Assembly: GCA_023386635.1 (NCBI GenBank)
Contig: JAEWJH010000106.1
Coordinates: forward strand, 33,166-97,165
DNA: 64,000 nt
Source: Pseudomonadota bacterium
Lineage (GTDB): Bacteria; Pseudomonadota; Alphaproteobacteria; Rhizobiales; Xanthobacteraceae
Direction of reading: 5' to 3'
Notes under the pieces: generated by a model
The model's input: only the letters and a program-made list of their open reading frames with translations
What the model was told of the DNA's origin: nothing
The model's database searches: none
Position numbers and translations under genes: made by a program
Shown here: positions 40,936 to 50,516 of the stretch, piece by piece
Position numbering within the stretch: the first letter of the stretch is position 1
Layout of the letters: each line of letters starts with the position of its first letter

Positions 40936-41736
40936 TCAGCCCGCGGCGCGGCTCGGGTCGCCCCAGGCGAGAAACCCCGGCACGCGCAGCCGTGTGGCGA
41001 GCTGGCCGTAGCGGAGCGGCCGGCCGCTGGCATCGGTCATCGCGCCGCCGGCGGCGACGAGGATCGCGTGGCCCGCGGCGATGTCCCATTCGCAGGTCGG
41101 CCCGAAGCGCGGATAGAGATCGGCGTTGCCTTGGGCGATGGCGCAGAATTTCAGCGCCGAGCCGGATGCGGCGCGGGTCACCGGCAACCTCGCGAGATAG
41201 GCCTCGGTCTGCGGATCGAGATGCGAGCGGCTGACGGTGGCGACGGCACCCTGCGCCGGCCACGGCCGGGTGCGGATCGCGGTCACGTCGCCGATGCGGC
41301 CGTCGCCATGGTCGGTGACGCGCTCGGCGCGCTCCGCCGCGCCGCGCCAGACCAGGTGGCGCGCGGGAGCGGCGATCACGCCGGCGATGGGAAGGCCATC
41401 ATGGACGAGGCCGATATTCACCGCGAACTCATCACGCCCGGCGAGGAATTCTCGCGTGCCGTCGAGCGGATCGACCAGCAGGAACGTTGACGGCAGGTGC
41501 GCGGGCGCAGCGCGCTGATATGCTTCCTCCGACACCACCGGAATGTCCGGCACGAGCCGCATGAGGCCATCGAGGATCACGGCTTCCGCGGCCTCGTCGG
41601 CGGCGCTGACCGGCGATTGGTCCGCCTTGAGGGTGTGCGCGACGGTCGCGGCCGGGCGGGCGCGGATCGCGTCGGCGGCGCGGCTGGCGATGGCGGTGAG
41701 GCCGTCGAGCAGGGCGGCAGCGTCGCGCGGAGTCAT
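40936..41736 (-). CDS. cysQ: 3'(2'),5'-bisphosphate nucleotidase CysQ
   Basis: A 266-residue magnesium-dependent phosphatase of the inositol monophosphatase family. It has the signature motifs VVSEE (near residue 69), DPLDGTREFLAG (near 89) and CEWDIAAGHAI (near 218) with the metal-binding acids. It hydrolyses adenosine 3',5'-bisphosphate formed in sulfate assimilation and sulfotransfer. Separated from the convergent YHS gene by 6 bases. Confidence 0.9.
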   Translation of the reverse strand: MTPRDAAALLDGLTAIASRAADAIRARPAATVAHTLKADQSPVSAADEAAEAVILDGLMRLVPDIPVVSEEAYQRAAPAHLPSTFLLVDPLDGTREFLAGRDEFAVNIGLVHDGLPIAGVIAAPARHLVWRGAAERAERVTDHGDGRIGDVTAIRTRPWPAQGAVATVSRSHLDPQTEAYLARLPVTRAASGSALKFCAIAQGNADLYPRFGPTCEWDIAAGHAILVAAGGAMTDASGRPLRYGQLATRLRVPGFLAWGDPSRAAG

Positions 41737-41829
41737 TGGCGGCTGTCCGCCTGCGGTGTATCAGGCGGCGATGGTGGCCGGATCGATGATTCGGCCGGCA
41801 CGCGGCCCTGTTGTCCGGAGATTGCTTCC

Positions 41830-42516
41830 ATGTCGGATAAGCCCACGATGCCCGCCCTCGACCTCGCGGCGCTGCTGTGCTCGCGGGTCTGCCACGATCT
41901 CATCAGTCCGGTCGGCGCGATCGTCAATGGGCTTGAGGTGCTGGAAGAGGAAAAGGACGAGGAAACCAAGCAGTTTGCCCTCGACCTGATCAAGAAGAGC
42001 GCCCGGACCGCCTCGGCCAAGCTGCAGTTCTGCCGGATCGCCTTCGGCGCCGCCGGCTCGGCCGGCGCGCAGATCGACACCGGCGACGCCGAGAGCATCA
42101 CCCGCGGCTTCCTCGAGGACGAGAAGACCAAAATCGAATGGTCGGTGCCGCGCGCGCTGTTGCCCAAGAACCGGGTCAAGCTGTTGCTGAACATGATGCT
42201 CATTGCCGCTCAGGCCATTCCGCGCGGTGGCAAAATGGTTGTCACCGGGGAGGGCGAGGGGTTTTCGGTCACCTGCACGGGCACCAACGCCAAGGTGCCG
42301 GCGGCGATCCCGCCGCTGTTGAGCGCCGAGCTCAATCCCGAGCAGCCGGTCGACGCGCACAAGATCCAGCCGTTCTATACCGGGTTGCTGGCGAAGGACT
42401 GCGCGCTGGCGCTGTCGATGGCCATGGATGGCGAGACGGTGCGGGTCGCCGCGGTATCGACCGGTGCGGCGGCGGCCCCCGAGGTTGCGCCAGGCGTGCC
42501 GTTAACCGCCGGTTAA
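41830..42516 (+). CDS. chpT: Histidine phosphotransferase ChpT
   Basis: A 228-residue phosphorelay protein. The N-terminal dimerisation helices carry the phosphorylated H22 in SRVCHDLISPVGAIVNGLEVLEEE, followed by an HATPase-like domain that has lost nucleotide binding (LPKNRVKLLLNMMLIAAQAI). In alphaproteobacteria ChpT passes phosphate from CckA to CtrA and CpdR. Here it precedes the chemotaxis operon and is on the same contig as ctrA, about 10 kb away. The C-terminal 15 residues are Ala/Pro-rich. Confidence 0.9.
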   Translation: MSDKPTMPALDLAALLCSRVCHDLISPVGAIVNGLEVLEEEKDEETKQFALDLIKKSARTASAKLQFCRIAFGAAGSAGAQIDTGDAESITRGFLEDEKTKIEWSVPRALLPKNRVKLLLNMMLIAAQAIPRGGKMVVTGEGEGFSVTCTGTNAKVPAAIPPLLSAELNPEQPVDAHKIQPFYTGLLAKDCALALSMAMDGETVRVAAVSTGAAAAPEVAPGVPLTAG

Positions 42517-42631
42517 CCTGCGCGGCGCGCACGCCCGCCGCAACCAAAAGTAAACCCTTCCTGGACACACTGGCCTCTGCTTCCGGCGGGAAGCGGCCGG
42601 GCGGCCTGCGCCTTGCAGTCAAGGCAGTTCC

Positions 42632-45166
42632 ATGGACGATTTGCTGCGGGAATTTCTGACCGAGACTCATGAGAGCCTCGATGTCGTTGACGTCGAGCTC
42701 GTGCGCTTCGAGCAGGAGCCGAACAACGCCACGATTCTCGCGAACATCTTTCGCCTCGTTCACACCATCAAGGGTACCTGCGGCTTTCTCGGCCTGCCGC
42801 GGCTCGAAGCGCTGTCGCACGCCGCCGAAACCCTGATGGGCAAATTTCGCGACGGCGCGCCCGCGACCGCCGAAGCGGTGACGTTGATCCTCGCGACCAT
42901 TGACCGGCTGAAGCTCATTCTCGCCGGGCTCGAACATGATCAGCAGGAGCCGACCGGCGGCGACACCGATCTGATCGGCGAACTGGAGCGCATGGCGGCG
43001 CGCGCCGCCGGTGCGCCGCTCGCTGTCACGGCGGCATCGGAGACTGAAGCGGCCGGCAACACATTGCCGGCTTCGGCGCCTGCGGAGGAGATGGTCGAGG
43101 ATGCCGCGTCCGGCCGCATCGCCAACCAGTCGATCCGCGTAACCGTCGACACGCTCGAACACATGATGACGATGGTGTCCGAGCTTGTTCTCACCCGCAA
43201 TCAGTTGCTCGAGATCGCGCGGCAGAACGACGACAACGCTTTCAAGACGCCGCTGCAGCGGCTGTCGAACGTCACCGCCGAACTGCAGGAAGGCGTCATG
43301 AAGACGCGGATGCAACCGATCGGCAATGCCTGGCAAAAGCTGCCGCGGATCGTGCGCGACCTGGCGCATGAACTCGACAAGGAGATCGAACTCGACCTGC
43401 ATGGTGAAAACACCGAGCTCGACCGGCAGGTGCTCGATCTCGTGAAAGATCCGCTGACGCATATGGTGCGCAATTCCGCCGATCATGGCTTGGAAACGCG
43501 TGCCGAACGGATCGCCGCCGGCAAACCGGCGAAGGGGCATATCCGTCTGTCCGCGTACCAGGAAGGCGGACAGATCGTCATCGAGGTTGCCGACGACGGA
43601 CGCGGCCTCAACACTGCGCGGATCAAGGCGAAGGCCGTGTCGCTCGGCCTCGCCACCGAGGATGCGCTGGCGAGAATGTCGGACGCGCAAATCCACAAGC
43701 TGATCTTCGCACCGGGCTTCTCCACCGTGGATCAGATCACTGCGATCTCCGGTCGCGGCGTCGGCATGGATGTGGTGCGGGCGAATATTGACCAGATTGG
43801 CGGCATGATCGACGTGAAGTCGGTGCCGGGCGCCGGCGTCGTCTTCACGATCAAGATTCCGCTGACGCTCGCGATCGTGTCGGCCCTGATCGTTCAGTCC
43901 GGTGGGTATCGCTTTGCGATCCCGCAGATCGCGGTGGCGGAACTGGTCAAGGTGCGCGAAGGCTCCGACAACCGGATCGAGCACATCAAGGATACGCCGG
44001 TCCTGCGCCTGCGCAACAAGCTGCTGCCGCTCGCCGATCTCAGCCGGCTTTTGCGCATTGACGGCGCCGACGCGCGCGAGAGCGGCAAGGGTCAGTTCAT
44101 CGTCGTCACGCAGGTCGACGGTCGCACGTTCGGAATTGCGGTCGATCAGGTGTTTCACACCGAGGAAATCGTCGTGAAGCCGATGTCGTCGCGATTGCGG
44201 CACATCACGGCCTTCTGCGGCAACACCATTCTCGGCGATGGTTCGGTGATCATGATCGTCGATCCGACCGGCATCGGCCGGATGATGGGTGCGACGGTCA
44301 CGGTCGATATGGGTGTGGCCGACATGGTCGAGGATGATCGCGACGGCCGCCCCGACAATGTCACGTCGCTGCTCGTGTTCCGCGCAGGTTCGGCGCAACC
44401 GAAAGCGGTGCCGTTGTCGCTCGTGACGCGCCTCGAGGAAGTCGATGCCGGTACGATCGAATTGTCGAACGGCCGGCACATGGTGCAGTACCGCGGCCAT
44501 CTGATGCCGCTGGTAACACTCACCGACAATGCCGTGGTCAAGCCGGAGGGCACGCAGCCGCTGCTGGTGTTCTCCGACGGTACGCGGTCAATGGCGCTGA
44601 TGGTCGACGAGATCGTCGATATCGTCGAGGAGCGGCTCGACATCGAAGTCGCCAGCGAAACGCCGGGCGTGATCGGCTCGGCTTTGGTCAAGGGACATGC
44701 CACCGAGATCATCGATGTCGGCTACTTCCTCCCGCTGGCCTGCGAAGACTGGTTCCGCGACAAGAGCGTCGCCGCCAATGCGTGCAAGCGGCGCTCGCTG
44801 CTGCTGGTCGACGACTCGCCGTTCTTCCGCAACATGCTCACGCCGGTGTTGCAGGCCGCCGGATATGACGTGATCACGGCATCGGATGGCAGCGAAGCGC
44901 TGGCGCATCTGCGGACCGGCAAAGTTGTCGACATCGTCATTACCGATATCGACATGCCGCAGATGGATGGCTTCGCGCTGGCGGAAGCGGTGAAGCAGGA
45001 GCCGGCGACAGCTGCCGTGCCGGTGATCGCATTGTCGTCGCACGTGTCCGTCGCGGCGATCGAACGCGGCCGCGAGGTCGGATTGCACGATTATGTGGCG
45101 AAGTTCGATCGCGCCGGCCTGATCGCCGCGCTGAAAGAACACGCCGCCGGTGCGGAGGCCGCCTGA
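42632..45166 (+). CDS. cheA: Chemotaxis histidine kinase CheA with C-terminal receiver
   Basis: An 844-residue hybrid CheA. The Hpt domain has H44 in LVHTIKGTCGFLG. Then come the dimerisation region, the HATPase with HMVRNSADHGLE (N box) and DDGRGLN (G1 box), and a CheW-like domain that binds receptors. Residues about 721-844 are a receiver with the phosphoacceptor near D772 (ITDIDMPQMDG). The receiver is extra compared with enterobacterial CheA and is common in alphaproteobacterial Che systems, where it can act as a phosphate sink. It is the first gene of the operon cheA-W-Y-B-R. Confidence 0.9.
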   Translation: MDDLLREFLTETHESLDVVDVELVRFEQEPNNATILANIFRLVHTIKGTCGFLGLPRLEALSHAAETLMGKFRDGAPATAEAVTLILATIDRLKLILAGLEHDQQEPTGGDTDLIGELERMAARAAGAPLAVTAASETEAAGNTLPASAPAEEMVEDAASGRIANQSIRVTVDTLEHMMTMVSELVLTRNQLLEIARQNDDNAFKTPLQRLSNVTAELQEGVMKTRMQPIGNAWQKLPRIVRDLAHELDKEIELDLHGENTELDRQVLDLVKDPLTHMVRNSADHGLETRAERIAAGKPAKGHIRLSAYQEGGQIVIEVADDGRGLNTARIKAKAVSLGLATEDALARMSDAQIHKLIFAPGFSTVDQITAISGRGVGMDVVRANIDQIGGMIDVKSVPGAGVVFTIKIPLTLAIVSALIVQSGGYRFAIPQIAVAELVKVREGSDNRIEHIKDTPVLRLRNKLLPLADLSRLLRIDGADARESGKGQFIVVTQVDGRTFGIAVDQVFHTEEIVVKPMSSRLRHITAFCGNTILGDGSVIMIVDPTGIGRMMGATVTVDMGVADMVEDDRDGRPDNVTSLLVFRAGSAQPKAVPLSLVTRLEEVDAGTIELSNGRHMVQYRGHLMPLVTLTDNAVVKPEGTQPLLVFSDGTRSMALMVDEIVDIVEERLDIEVASETPGVIGSALVKGHATEIIDVGYFLPLACEDWFRDKSVAANACKRRSLLLVDDSPFFRNMLTPVLQAAGYDVITASDGSEALAHLRTGKVVDIVITDIDMPQMDGFALAEAVKQEPATAAVPVIALSSHVSVAAIERGREVGLHDYVAKFDRAGLIAALKEHAAGAEAA

Positions 45167-45170
45167 CGCC

Positions 45171-45668
45171 ATGAATCACATCATGAGTCAGTCAATGACC
45201 GATACCAGCGCCGCCGTCGGCGCCGACGCGCAGCAGGAATTCGTCACGGCAACGATCGGTGGCCAGATGTTCGGCTTGCCGATCCTGCGCGTTCAGGACG
45301 TTTTCGTGGTGGACCGTTTGACCTATGTGCCATTGGCGCCGGTCGAGATCGCCGGTGTGCTCAATCTGCGCGGCCGGATCGTCACCATCATCGACATGCG
45401 CGTGCGGCTTGGTGTCGACCGTGCCGGCACGCCGGCGCGGCAGATGGCGATCGGGGTTGAAAGCCGCGGCGAGTCTTACGGTCTGCTGGTCGATGCGATC
45501 GGTGAGGTGATGAAGCTCGATCAGGATATATGCGAGGCGAATCCGGTCAACCTCGATCCGCGGTTGGCCGCGGTCAGCACCGGCATTTATCGCCTGGATG
45601 GATCGCTGCTGATCGCACTCGATCTCGACAAAGTGCTCGAGATCGGCGGGGTAGCGACGGCGGCATAG
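45171..45668 (+). CDS. cheW: Chemotaxis coupling protein CheW
   Basis: A 165-residue CheW: EFVTATIGGQMFGLPILRVQDVF and AGVLNLRGRIVTIIDMRVRLG are the family blocks that bridge receptors to CheA. The start at 45171 lies 4 bases after the cheA stop. A longer GTG start at 45150 would overlap cheA and is less likely. Confidence 0.9.
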   Translation: MNHIMSQSMTDTSAAVGADAQQEFVTATIGGQMFGLPILRVQDVFVVDRLTYVPLAPVEIAGVLNLRGRIVTIIDMRVRLGVDRAGTPARQMAIGVESRGESYGLLVDAIGEVMKLDQDICEANPVNLDPRLAAVSTGIYRLDGSLLIALDLDKVLEIGGVATAA

Positions 45669-45721
45669 GAACGAATGAAAAAAGGATGCGGGACGCCGCA
45701 TCTCAGCATGAGGATAGAACG

Positions 45722-46087
45722 ATGAAGACGTGTCTCGTGGTTGACGATTCCAGCGTGATCCGAAAGGTCGCGCGACGGATTCTGGAAGGTTTGGATTTCA
45801 GCATTCTCGAAGCCGAGGACGGCGAACAGGCGCTGTCGAGCTGCCGCACGATGCTGCCCGACGCGATCCTGCTCGACTGGAACATGCCGCGCATGGATGG
45901 CTACGAATTCCTGCGGGCGCTGCGTCGTCTGCCGGGCGGCGATCGTCCGAAGGTGGTGTTCTGCACCACGGAGAACGATGTGGCGCACATCGCCCGCGCG
46001 CTGCATGCGGGCGCCAACGAATACATCATGAAGCCGTTCGACAAGGACATCGTCGAGTCGAAATTCCAGGAAGTCGGTCTGCTGTAA
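45722..46087 (+). CDS. cheY: Response regulator CheY
   Basis: A 121-residue single receiver domain with acidic pocket D8/D9 and phosphoacceptor D52 (LLDWNMPRMDG), switch Thr (FCTTEND) and Lys (IMKPFDKD). Phosphorylated by CheA, it binds the flagellar motor switch. A short gap with an AT-rich stretch separates it from cheW. Confidence 0.9.
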   Translation: MKTCLVVDDSSVIRKVARRILEGLDFSILEAEDGEQALSSCRTMLPDAILLDWNMPRMDGYEFLRALRRLPGGDRPKVVFCTTENDVAHIARALHAGANEYIMKPFDKDIVESKFQEVGLL

Positions 46088-46116
46088 GCGCGCGCTGACC
46101 TCCGGGCCTTCATGCG

Positions 46117-47274
46117 ATGATCTCTCCCGTCCCTCGTCTTTCGCCCTCCGCCCGGCGCAATATCCGCGTCATGGTCGTCGACGACTCTGTCGTCGCGCGC
46201 GGTCTGTTTTCGGCATGGATCGGCGCTGCCGCCGATTGCGAGGTGGTGGCTTCGCTGCGCACGGGCCGCGACGCGGTCGAGCAGGTCGAGCGTTTCGATC
46301 CGGACGTGGTGATCCTCGATATCGACATGCCGGAGATGGATGGCATCACGGCGCTGCCGCTGTTGTTGCAGAAGCGGCCCGGCCTCGCGGTGATCATGGC
46401 GTCGACGCTGACGCGACGGAATGCGGAAATCAGCCTGCGGGCGCTGGCGCTCGGCGCGGCCGACTATGTGCCGAAACCGGAGACCGCGCGCGAGACGACG
46501 ACTTCGCTGCCGTTTCGCCACGAATTGATCGACAAGGTGCGGCATCTCGGCATGCGGTCGCGGGCGATGCTGGGTGTGCGGCCGGCGCCGCGCGAGCGGA
46601 CCGTCGTGCCGCTCCGGCGCGAAGAACCGCAAACAACCCATACTTCGGTGTCGACGCTCCCATTCCGGCTGCGGGGCTTTTCTCGCGTGCCGCCGCGCGT
46701 GGTGATGATCGGTTGCTCGACAGGAGGACCGCAGGCGTTGAGCAAGCTGCTCCCGGCGATCGCGCCGGTGCTGCCGCGCGCGCCGGTGCTGATCACGCAG
46801 CACATGCCGGCGGCGTTCACCACCATTCTCGCCGAACATCTGCAGCGCAGCATCGGCCAGACCGTGCGCGAGGCGACGGACGGCGAACCGATCAAGGCCG
46901 GCACCGTCTATCTCGCGCCGGGCGGGCGCCATCTGCGCGTCGTGCGCGGCGCGAACGGTCCGGTGGCGGTGCTCGATGACGGGCCGCCGATCCACTTCTG
47001 CAAGCCGTCGGTGGATCCGATGTTCGCGTCGGGTGCCGCGATGTGGGGCGCGAGCGTGCTCGGCCTGGTGCTGACCGGCATGGGCGCTGACGGCGCGCAG
47101 GGCAGCGAAGCGATTGCGACTGCCGGCGGCACCATGATCGCCCAGGACGAAGCGACCAGCGTCATTTGGGGCATGCCGGCGCAGGCGATCGCCACGGGAA
47201 GCTGCTCGGCGGTTCTTCCCCTCAACGGCATCGCCGAGACGGTGGTGCGGCTGTTCGGGGGGCAAACCGCATGA
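46117..47274 (+). CDS. cheB: Receptor methylesterase CheB
   Basis: A 385-residue protein. An N-terminal receiver has phosphoacceptor D68 (VILDIDMPEMDG), a linker of about 40 residues follows, and the catalytic domain has the serine in IGCSTGGPQAL, the histidine in ITQHMPAA and the aspartate in LTGMGADGAQG. It removes methyl groups from receptors and can deamidate them. Its stop overlaps the cheR start. Confidence 0.95.
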   Translation: MISPVPRLSPSARRNIRVMVVDDSVVARGLFSAWIGAAADCEVVASLRTGRDAVEQVERFDPDVVILDIDMPEMDGITALPLLLQKRPGLAVIMASTLTRRNAEISLRALALGAADYVPKPETARETTTSLPFRHELIDKVRHLGMRSRAMLGVRPAPRERTVVPLRREEPQTTHTSVSTLPFRLRGFSRVPPRVVMIGCSTGGPQALSKLLPAIAPVLPRAPVLITQHMPAAFTTILAEHLQRSIGQTVREATDGEPIKAGTVYLAPGGRHLRVVRGANGPVAVLDDGPPIHFCKPSVDPMFASGAAMWGASVLGLVLTGMGADGAQGSEAIATAGGTMIAQDEATSVIWGMPAQAIATGSCSAVLPLNGIAETVVRLFGGQTA

Positions 47275-48155
47275 TGCCCGCCGACTATGAATTCCTGCGG
47301 GCGCTGCTCAAGGAGCGCTCGGGGCTCGCGCTGTCCAACGACAAGCAATATCTGATCGAGAGCCGGTTGGCGCCGCTCCTTCGCAAGCATGCGATGAACG
47401 ATCTGAGCGAACTGGTGCGGCGGCTGAAGGAGCCTCGGGCCGATCTGCTCACCGTGGCGGTGGTCGAGGCGATGACCACCAACGAAACATTCTTCTTCCG
47501 CGACAAGGTGCCATTCGATCACTTCCGCGATGTGATCATGCCGGCGCTGCTGAAATCGCGGGCCGCCGGGAAACGGATTCGGATCTGGTGCGCGGCATGC
47601 GCGGCGGGGCAGGAGCCTTACTCGCTCGCCATGATCTTGCGCGAGATGGGCGCGCAACTGGCCGGATGGCAGGTGGACATTCTCGCCACCGACCTGTCGG
47701 GCGATATTCTCGATAAGGCGAAAGCCGGCCTCTACAGCCAGTTCGAAGCGCAGCGCGGGCTGCCGATCCAGATGCTGGTGAAATATTTCCGCCAGGTCGG
47801 CGACCGCTGGCAGGTCGTTCCGGAGTTGCGGGAAATGGTCCGCTTCCGTCCGATCAACCTGCTCCACGATTTCACCTCGCTCGGCCCGTTCGACGTGGTG
47901 TTCTGCCGTAATGTGCTGATCTATTTCGATGCGCCGACCAAGAGCGCGACCCTGGCGCGGCTCGGGCGCGCGGTGGCGCCGGACGGCTATCTGTTGCTGG
48001 GCGCTGCGGAAACGGTGGTCGGCCTGACCGATCAATTCAAGCCGGTGCCGGAGCGGCGCGGCCTCTACGCGCCAAACCCTTATGCGTTCCGCGGACGCTG
48101 CACCACGGTCCTGAAATTGGCCGCGCAGGGCTCGGGTACCCGCGGGGCGGGCTGA
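47271..48155 (+). CDS. cheR: Receptor methyltransferase CheR
   Basis: A 294-residue SAM-dependent methyltransferase: the N-terminal helical domain (DYEFLRALLKERSGLALSNDKQYLIESRL), then IRIWCAACAAGQEPYSLAMIL (SAM binding) and FDVVFCRNVLIYFDAPTK. It methylates receptor glutamates. It starts with ATGATG overlapping the cheB stop and ends the operon. No receptor gene lies in the operon, so the receptors must be encoded elsewhere. Confidence 0.95.
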   Translation: MMPADYEFLRALLKERSGLALSNDKQYLIESRLAPLLRKHAMNDLSELVRRLKEPRADLLTVAVVEAMTTNETFFFRDKVPFDHFRDVIMPALLKSRAAGKRIRIWCAACAAGQEPYSLAMILREMGAQLAGWQVDILATDLSGDILDKAKAGLYSQFEAQRGLPIQMLVKYFRQVGDRWQVVPELREMVRFRPINLLHDFTSLGPFDVVFCRNVLIYFDAPTKSATLARLGRAVAPDGYLLLGAAETVVGLTDQFKPVPERRGLYAPNPYAFRGRCTTVLKLAAQGSGTRGAG

Positions 48156-48256
48156 CCCGCTCCCGTCGGTCGTCGGCAGGCCTTGAAAATGCCGTTCCCA
48201 TTTCGCAAGAATAGCGGGCTCGGGGCCGGTTCCGAGACTGTGATGAAGGTTTTGCC

Positions 48257-48523
48257 ATGCGCCGTTCCACCCTGTTGCTCGCCACCAGCCTGATTGCCGT
48301 CTCCTCTGGAGCGGGGCTGGTGTCATCGGCGCAGGCACAGCAGGGCGATGAAAAGACACTGACCCGGCGCACTGACGCCGAGAAACGGCGCGACGCGGAA
48401 ATCGACCAGCAATATCGCGCGGTGACCCGCCGCAGCGGCGATCCGGGGCCGGCCGTCAAGAGCGACCCGTGGGGCAATGTCCGCAACCAGCCCTCGCACA
48501 CGACCAAGACGAGCAAAAAGTAA
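48257..48523 (+). CDS. Small secreted protein (88 aa)
   Basis: A signal peptide (MRRSTLLLATSLIAVSSGAGLVSSAQAQ) and a short charged mature part (TDAEKRRDAEIDQQYRAVTRR) with a Lys-rich end. No recognisable domain; possibly a small periplasmic helix protein of the alphaproteobacteria. Convergent with the next gene, 9 bases apart. Confidence 0.6.
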   Translation: MRRSTLLLATSLIAVSSGAGLVSSAQAQQGDEKTLTRRTDAEKRRDAEIDQQYRAVTRRSGDPGPAVKSDPWGNVRNQPSHTTKTSKK

Positions 48524-48532
48524 GCGCCGTCC

Positions 48533-49507
48533 TTAATCGACCGCGAGCTTGCCGCGCTCGATCGTCTGCTTCCAGATCGCCGCTTCCGCTTCTGCGCTTT
48601 TCAGGAAGGCTGTCGGCGTGTCGCCGACCGCGACGAAGCCGAGCGTCGTGAGCCTTGCGAGAATGGCGGGGTCCTTCAGTGCCGTGACCACCGCCGCGTG
48701 AAGCTGCTCGCAAATCGCTGCCGGCGTTCCTTTCGGCGCCGCGAGGCCCCACCAGTTCGACGCGACGAAACCGGCATATCCCGCTTCGATCAGGGTCGGC
48801 ACGTCGACGCCCGGGAGCCGCTTCTCGGCGGCCACCGCGATGGCGCGGACCTTGCCGCTCTCCACATGCGCGCGCCCGACGCCCCAGCCGGCGAGATAGA
48901 GCTGCACTTCGTTCGCCAGCAGCGCCTGCATCGCCGGCGGCGCGCCGCGATAGGGCACGTGCACCAGTTCGATCCCGGCCGCCTGCTTGAACCGTTCGAC
49001 CGCGAGATGCGGCGTGGTGCCGACGCTCGGCGACGCATAGCTCAACTTGCCGGGCTGCGATTTGGCGTAAGCGACGAACTCGGCCAGCGTTTTCACCGGC
49101 AGCGCCGCGGGGATGTAGAACACCGACGGCACATCCGCGACCTTGGTGATCAGTGCGAACTCCGCCAACGGATCGAACTTCACCTTTGGAAACATGAACT
49201 GGTTGATCGCGAAGTTGTTGGCGGCGCCGAGCATCAGCGTATAGCCGTCCGCGGCTGAACTCGCGACCGCGCGGGCGCCGATCGTGCCGCCGCCACCGGC
49301 GCGGGCGTCGATGATCAGCGGCTGTCCCAGCGTTTTCTCCAGTGACGGCGCCAGCAGGCGGATGGTGACGTCGCCAGCGCCGCCGGCGGCGTAGGGCACG
49401 ATCACCGTGATCGGCCGTTCGGGATAAGCGGCGGCACGCGACAGGGTCGGTGACAGGGCGGCTGCGGCAGTGAGCAGCAGGGCATTCCGGCGCGACAGCA
49501 TGATCAT
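48533..49507 (-). CDS. Tripartite tricarboxylate transporter binding protein (Bug/TctC family)
   Basis: A 324-residue periplasmic solute-binding protein with an Arg-rich signal (MIMLSRRNALLLTAAAALS). Bug-family blocks follow: YPERPITVIVPYAAGGAGDVTIRLLAP, GYTLMLGAANNFAINQFMF and the central HVPYRGAPPAMQALLANEVQLYLAGWG. These proteins bind carboxylic acids and feed TctAB transporters. No TctAB lies in the window, so it may be a stand-alone binding protein. Cotranscribed with the hydrolase upstream (17-base gap). Confidence 0.85.
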   Translation of the reverse strand: MIMLSRRNALLLTAAAALSPTLSRAAAYPERPITVIVPYAAGGAGDVTIRLLAPSLEKTLGQPLIIDARAGGGGTIGARAVASSAADGYTLMLGAANNFAINQFMFPKVKFDPLAEFALITKVADVPSVFYIPAALPVKTLAEFVAYAKSQPGKLSYASPSVGTTPHLAVERFKQAAGIELVHVPYRGAPPAMQALLANEVQLYLAGWGVGRAHVESGKVRAIAVAAEKRLPGVDVPTLIEAGYAGFVASNWWGLAAPKGTPAAICEQLHAAVVTALKDPAILARLTTLGFVAVGDTPTAFLKSAEAEAAIWKQTIERGKLAVD

Positions 49508-49524
49508 TCAGGCGTCCTCCAGGG

Positions 49525-50418
49525 TCAGAGATCGATGCGCATGAGATCATGCGCGATGCGCAGCGGGCCTTTGTAAACGGATCGGATCTGATCGACGAAA
49601 GCGTCGATCTGGTGCGGACCCATCTTGTCGATGGGCAGATGCTTGCCGGCGGCGCGCTTGAGCACCGGGCTCGTGGAATCGACGTGGCCGATATGCGTGG
49701 CAATCACGTTCTTGACGCCGGCGCTGACCGCGAGTCGTCCGAGATCGGACGGAGACGTATGCGCGAAGGTGCCGACGGCGGATTTGCGCCGGTGCTCGAT
49801 GAAGTCCTCGGTGAAGGTGCATTCGTGGATCAGCAGGTCGGCGCCCTGCGCCAGCCGCGCGATACCGTCGCAAGGCTTGGTGTCCCCGGAGAACACGACG
49901 ACCTTGCCGTCCGCCTCGATGCGGAAGCCGAAGCACGGCGTCACATCCGGCGGAATGTGATCGACTGCGTCGGCGGTAATGGTGATGTCGGCATCGCGAT
50001 AGACGACACCGACGTCGTATTCATTCACCTGCGGCCGCACGGCGGCGATGTTCTGCTGGCGCAGCGGATAAGCGGCGCGTGCGCGGATATCGGCGTCAAA
50101 GGCGCCGCGCTCGAACAGATGGCCGACCATGGCTTGCGTGCCGCGCGGCCCGTGGATCGGCAGCGTGCCGGGGCGGCTGAGGATCCAGCCGGAGATCACG
50201 AAGAACGGCAGTTCGCAGACATGGTCGTGATGCAGATGCGTCAGCAGCACGCGCTCGATCTCCGCCGGATTGACGTCAACCCGCATCAGTTGCCGCGTCG
50301 CGCCGTGGCCGCAGTCGAGCAGGAAGTGCCGGCCGTTCGCGAGCGTGACGAGGATTGAGGTGTGGCAGCGATCGGGATCGGGAAGGGCCGCCCCCGTGCC
50401 GAGCAGGATGACGCGCAT
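49525..50418 (-). CDS. Metallo-beta-lactamase-fold hydrolase (RNase Z/ArsA-like)
   Basis: A 297-residue enzyme of the MBL fold: VLLTHLHHDHVCELP is the HxHxDH metal site. FLLDCGHGATRQLMR and a distal His/Asp (VVFSGDTKPCDGIARLAQGADLLIHECTF) complete it. Relatives include tRNase Z and esterase-like hydrolases. Divergent from the LysR gene and operon-linked to the solute-binding protein, so a role in degrading an organic acid or lactone is plausible. Confidence 0.8.
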   Translation of the reverse strand: MRVILLGTGAALPDPDRCHTSILVTLANGRHFLLDCGHGATRQLMRVDVNPAEIERVLLTHLHHDHVCELPFFVISGWILSRPGTLPIHGPRGTQAMVGHLFERGAFDADIRARAAYPLRQQNIAAVRPQVNEYDVGVVYRDADITITADAVDHIPPDVTPCFGFRIEADGKVVVFSGDTKPCDGIARLAQGADLLIHECTFTEDFIEHRRKSAVGTFAHTSPSDLGRLAVSAGVKNVIATHIGHVDSTSPVLKRAAGKHLPIDKMGPHQIDAFVDQIRSVYKGPLRIAHDLMRIDL

Positions 50419-50484
50419 GGCTGCCTCCGTTGCTGTCCGGCCGGAAGGCTAGCTGAAGCAATCTATAACTTAAAATTGTATTAT

Positions 50485-50500
50485 GTTATCGTGTGATAAC
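50485..50500. promoter_or_regulatory. LysR-type operator dyad
   Basis: GTTATC-GTGT-GATAAC is a perfect dyad in the 98-base gap between the hydrolase and the LysR gene, 17 bases before the LysR ATG. It is a good candidate for the regulator's own site, covering both divergent starts. Confidence 0.5.
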
Positions 50501-50516
50501 CAATAGGACTATCAGG

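Noticed and set aside
42332..44500. Long minus-strand open frame antisense to chpT/cheA
   Set aside because: Antisense shadow; the + strand proteins are clear matches to known families.
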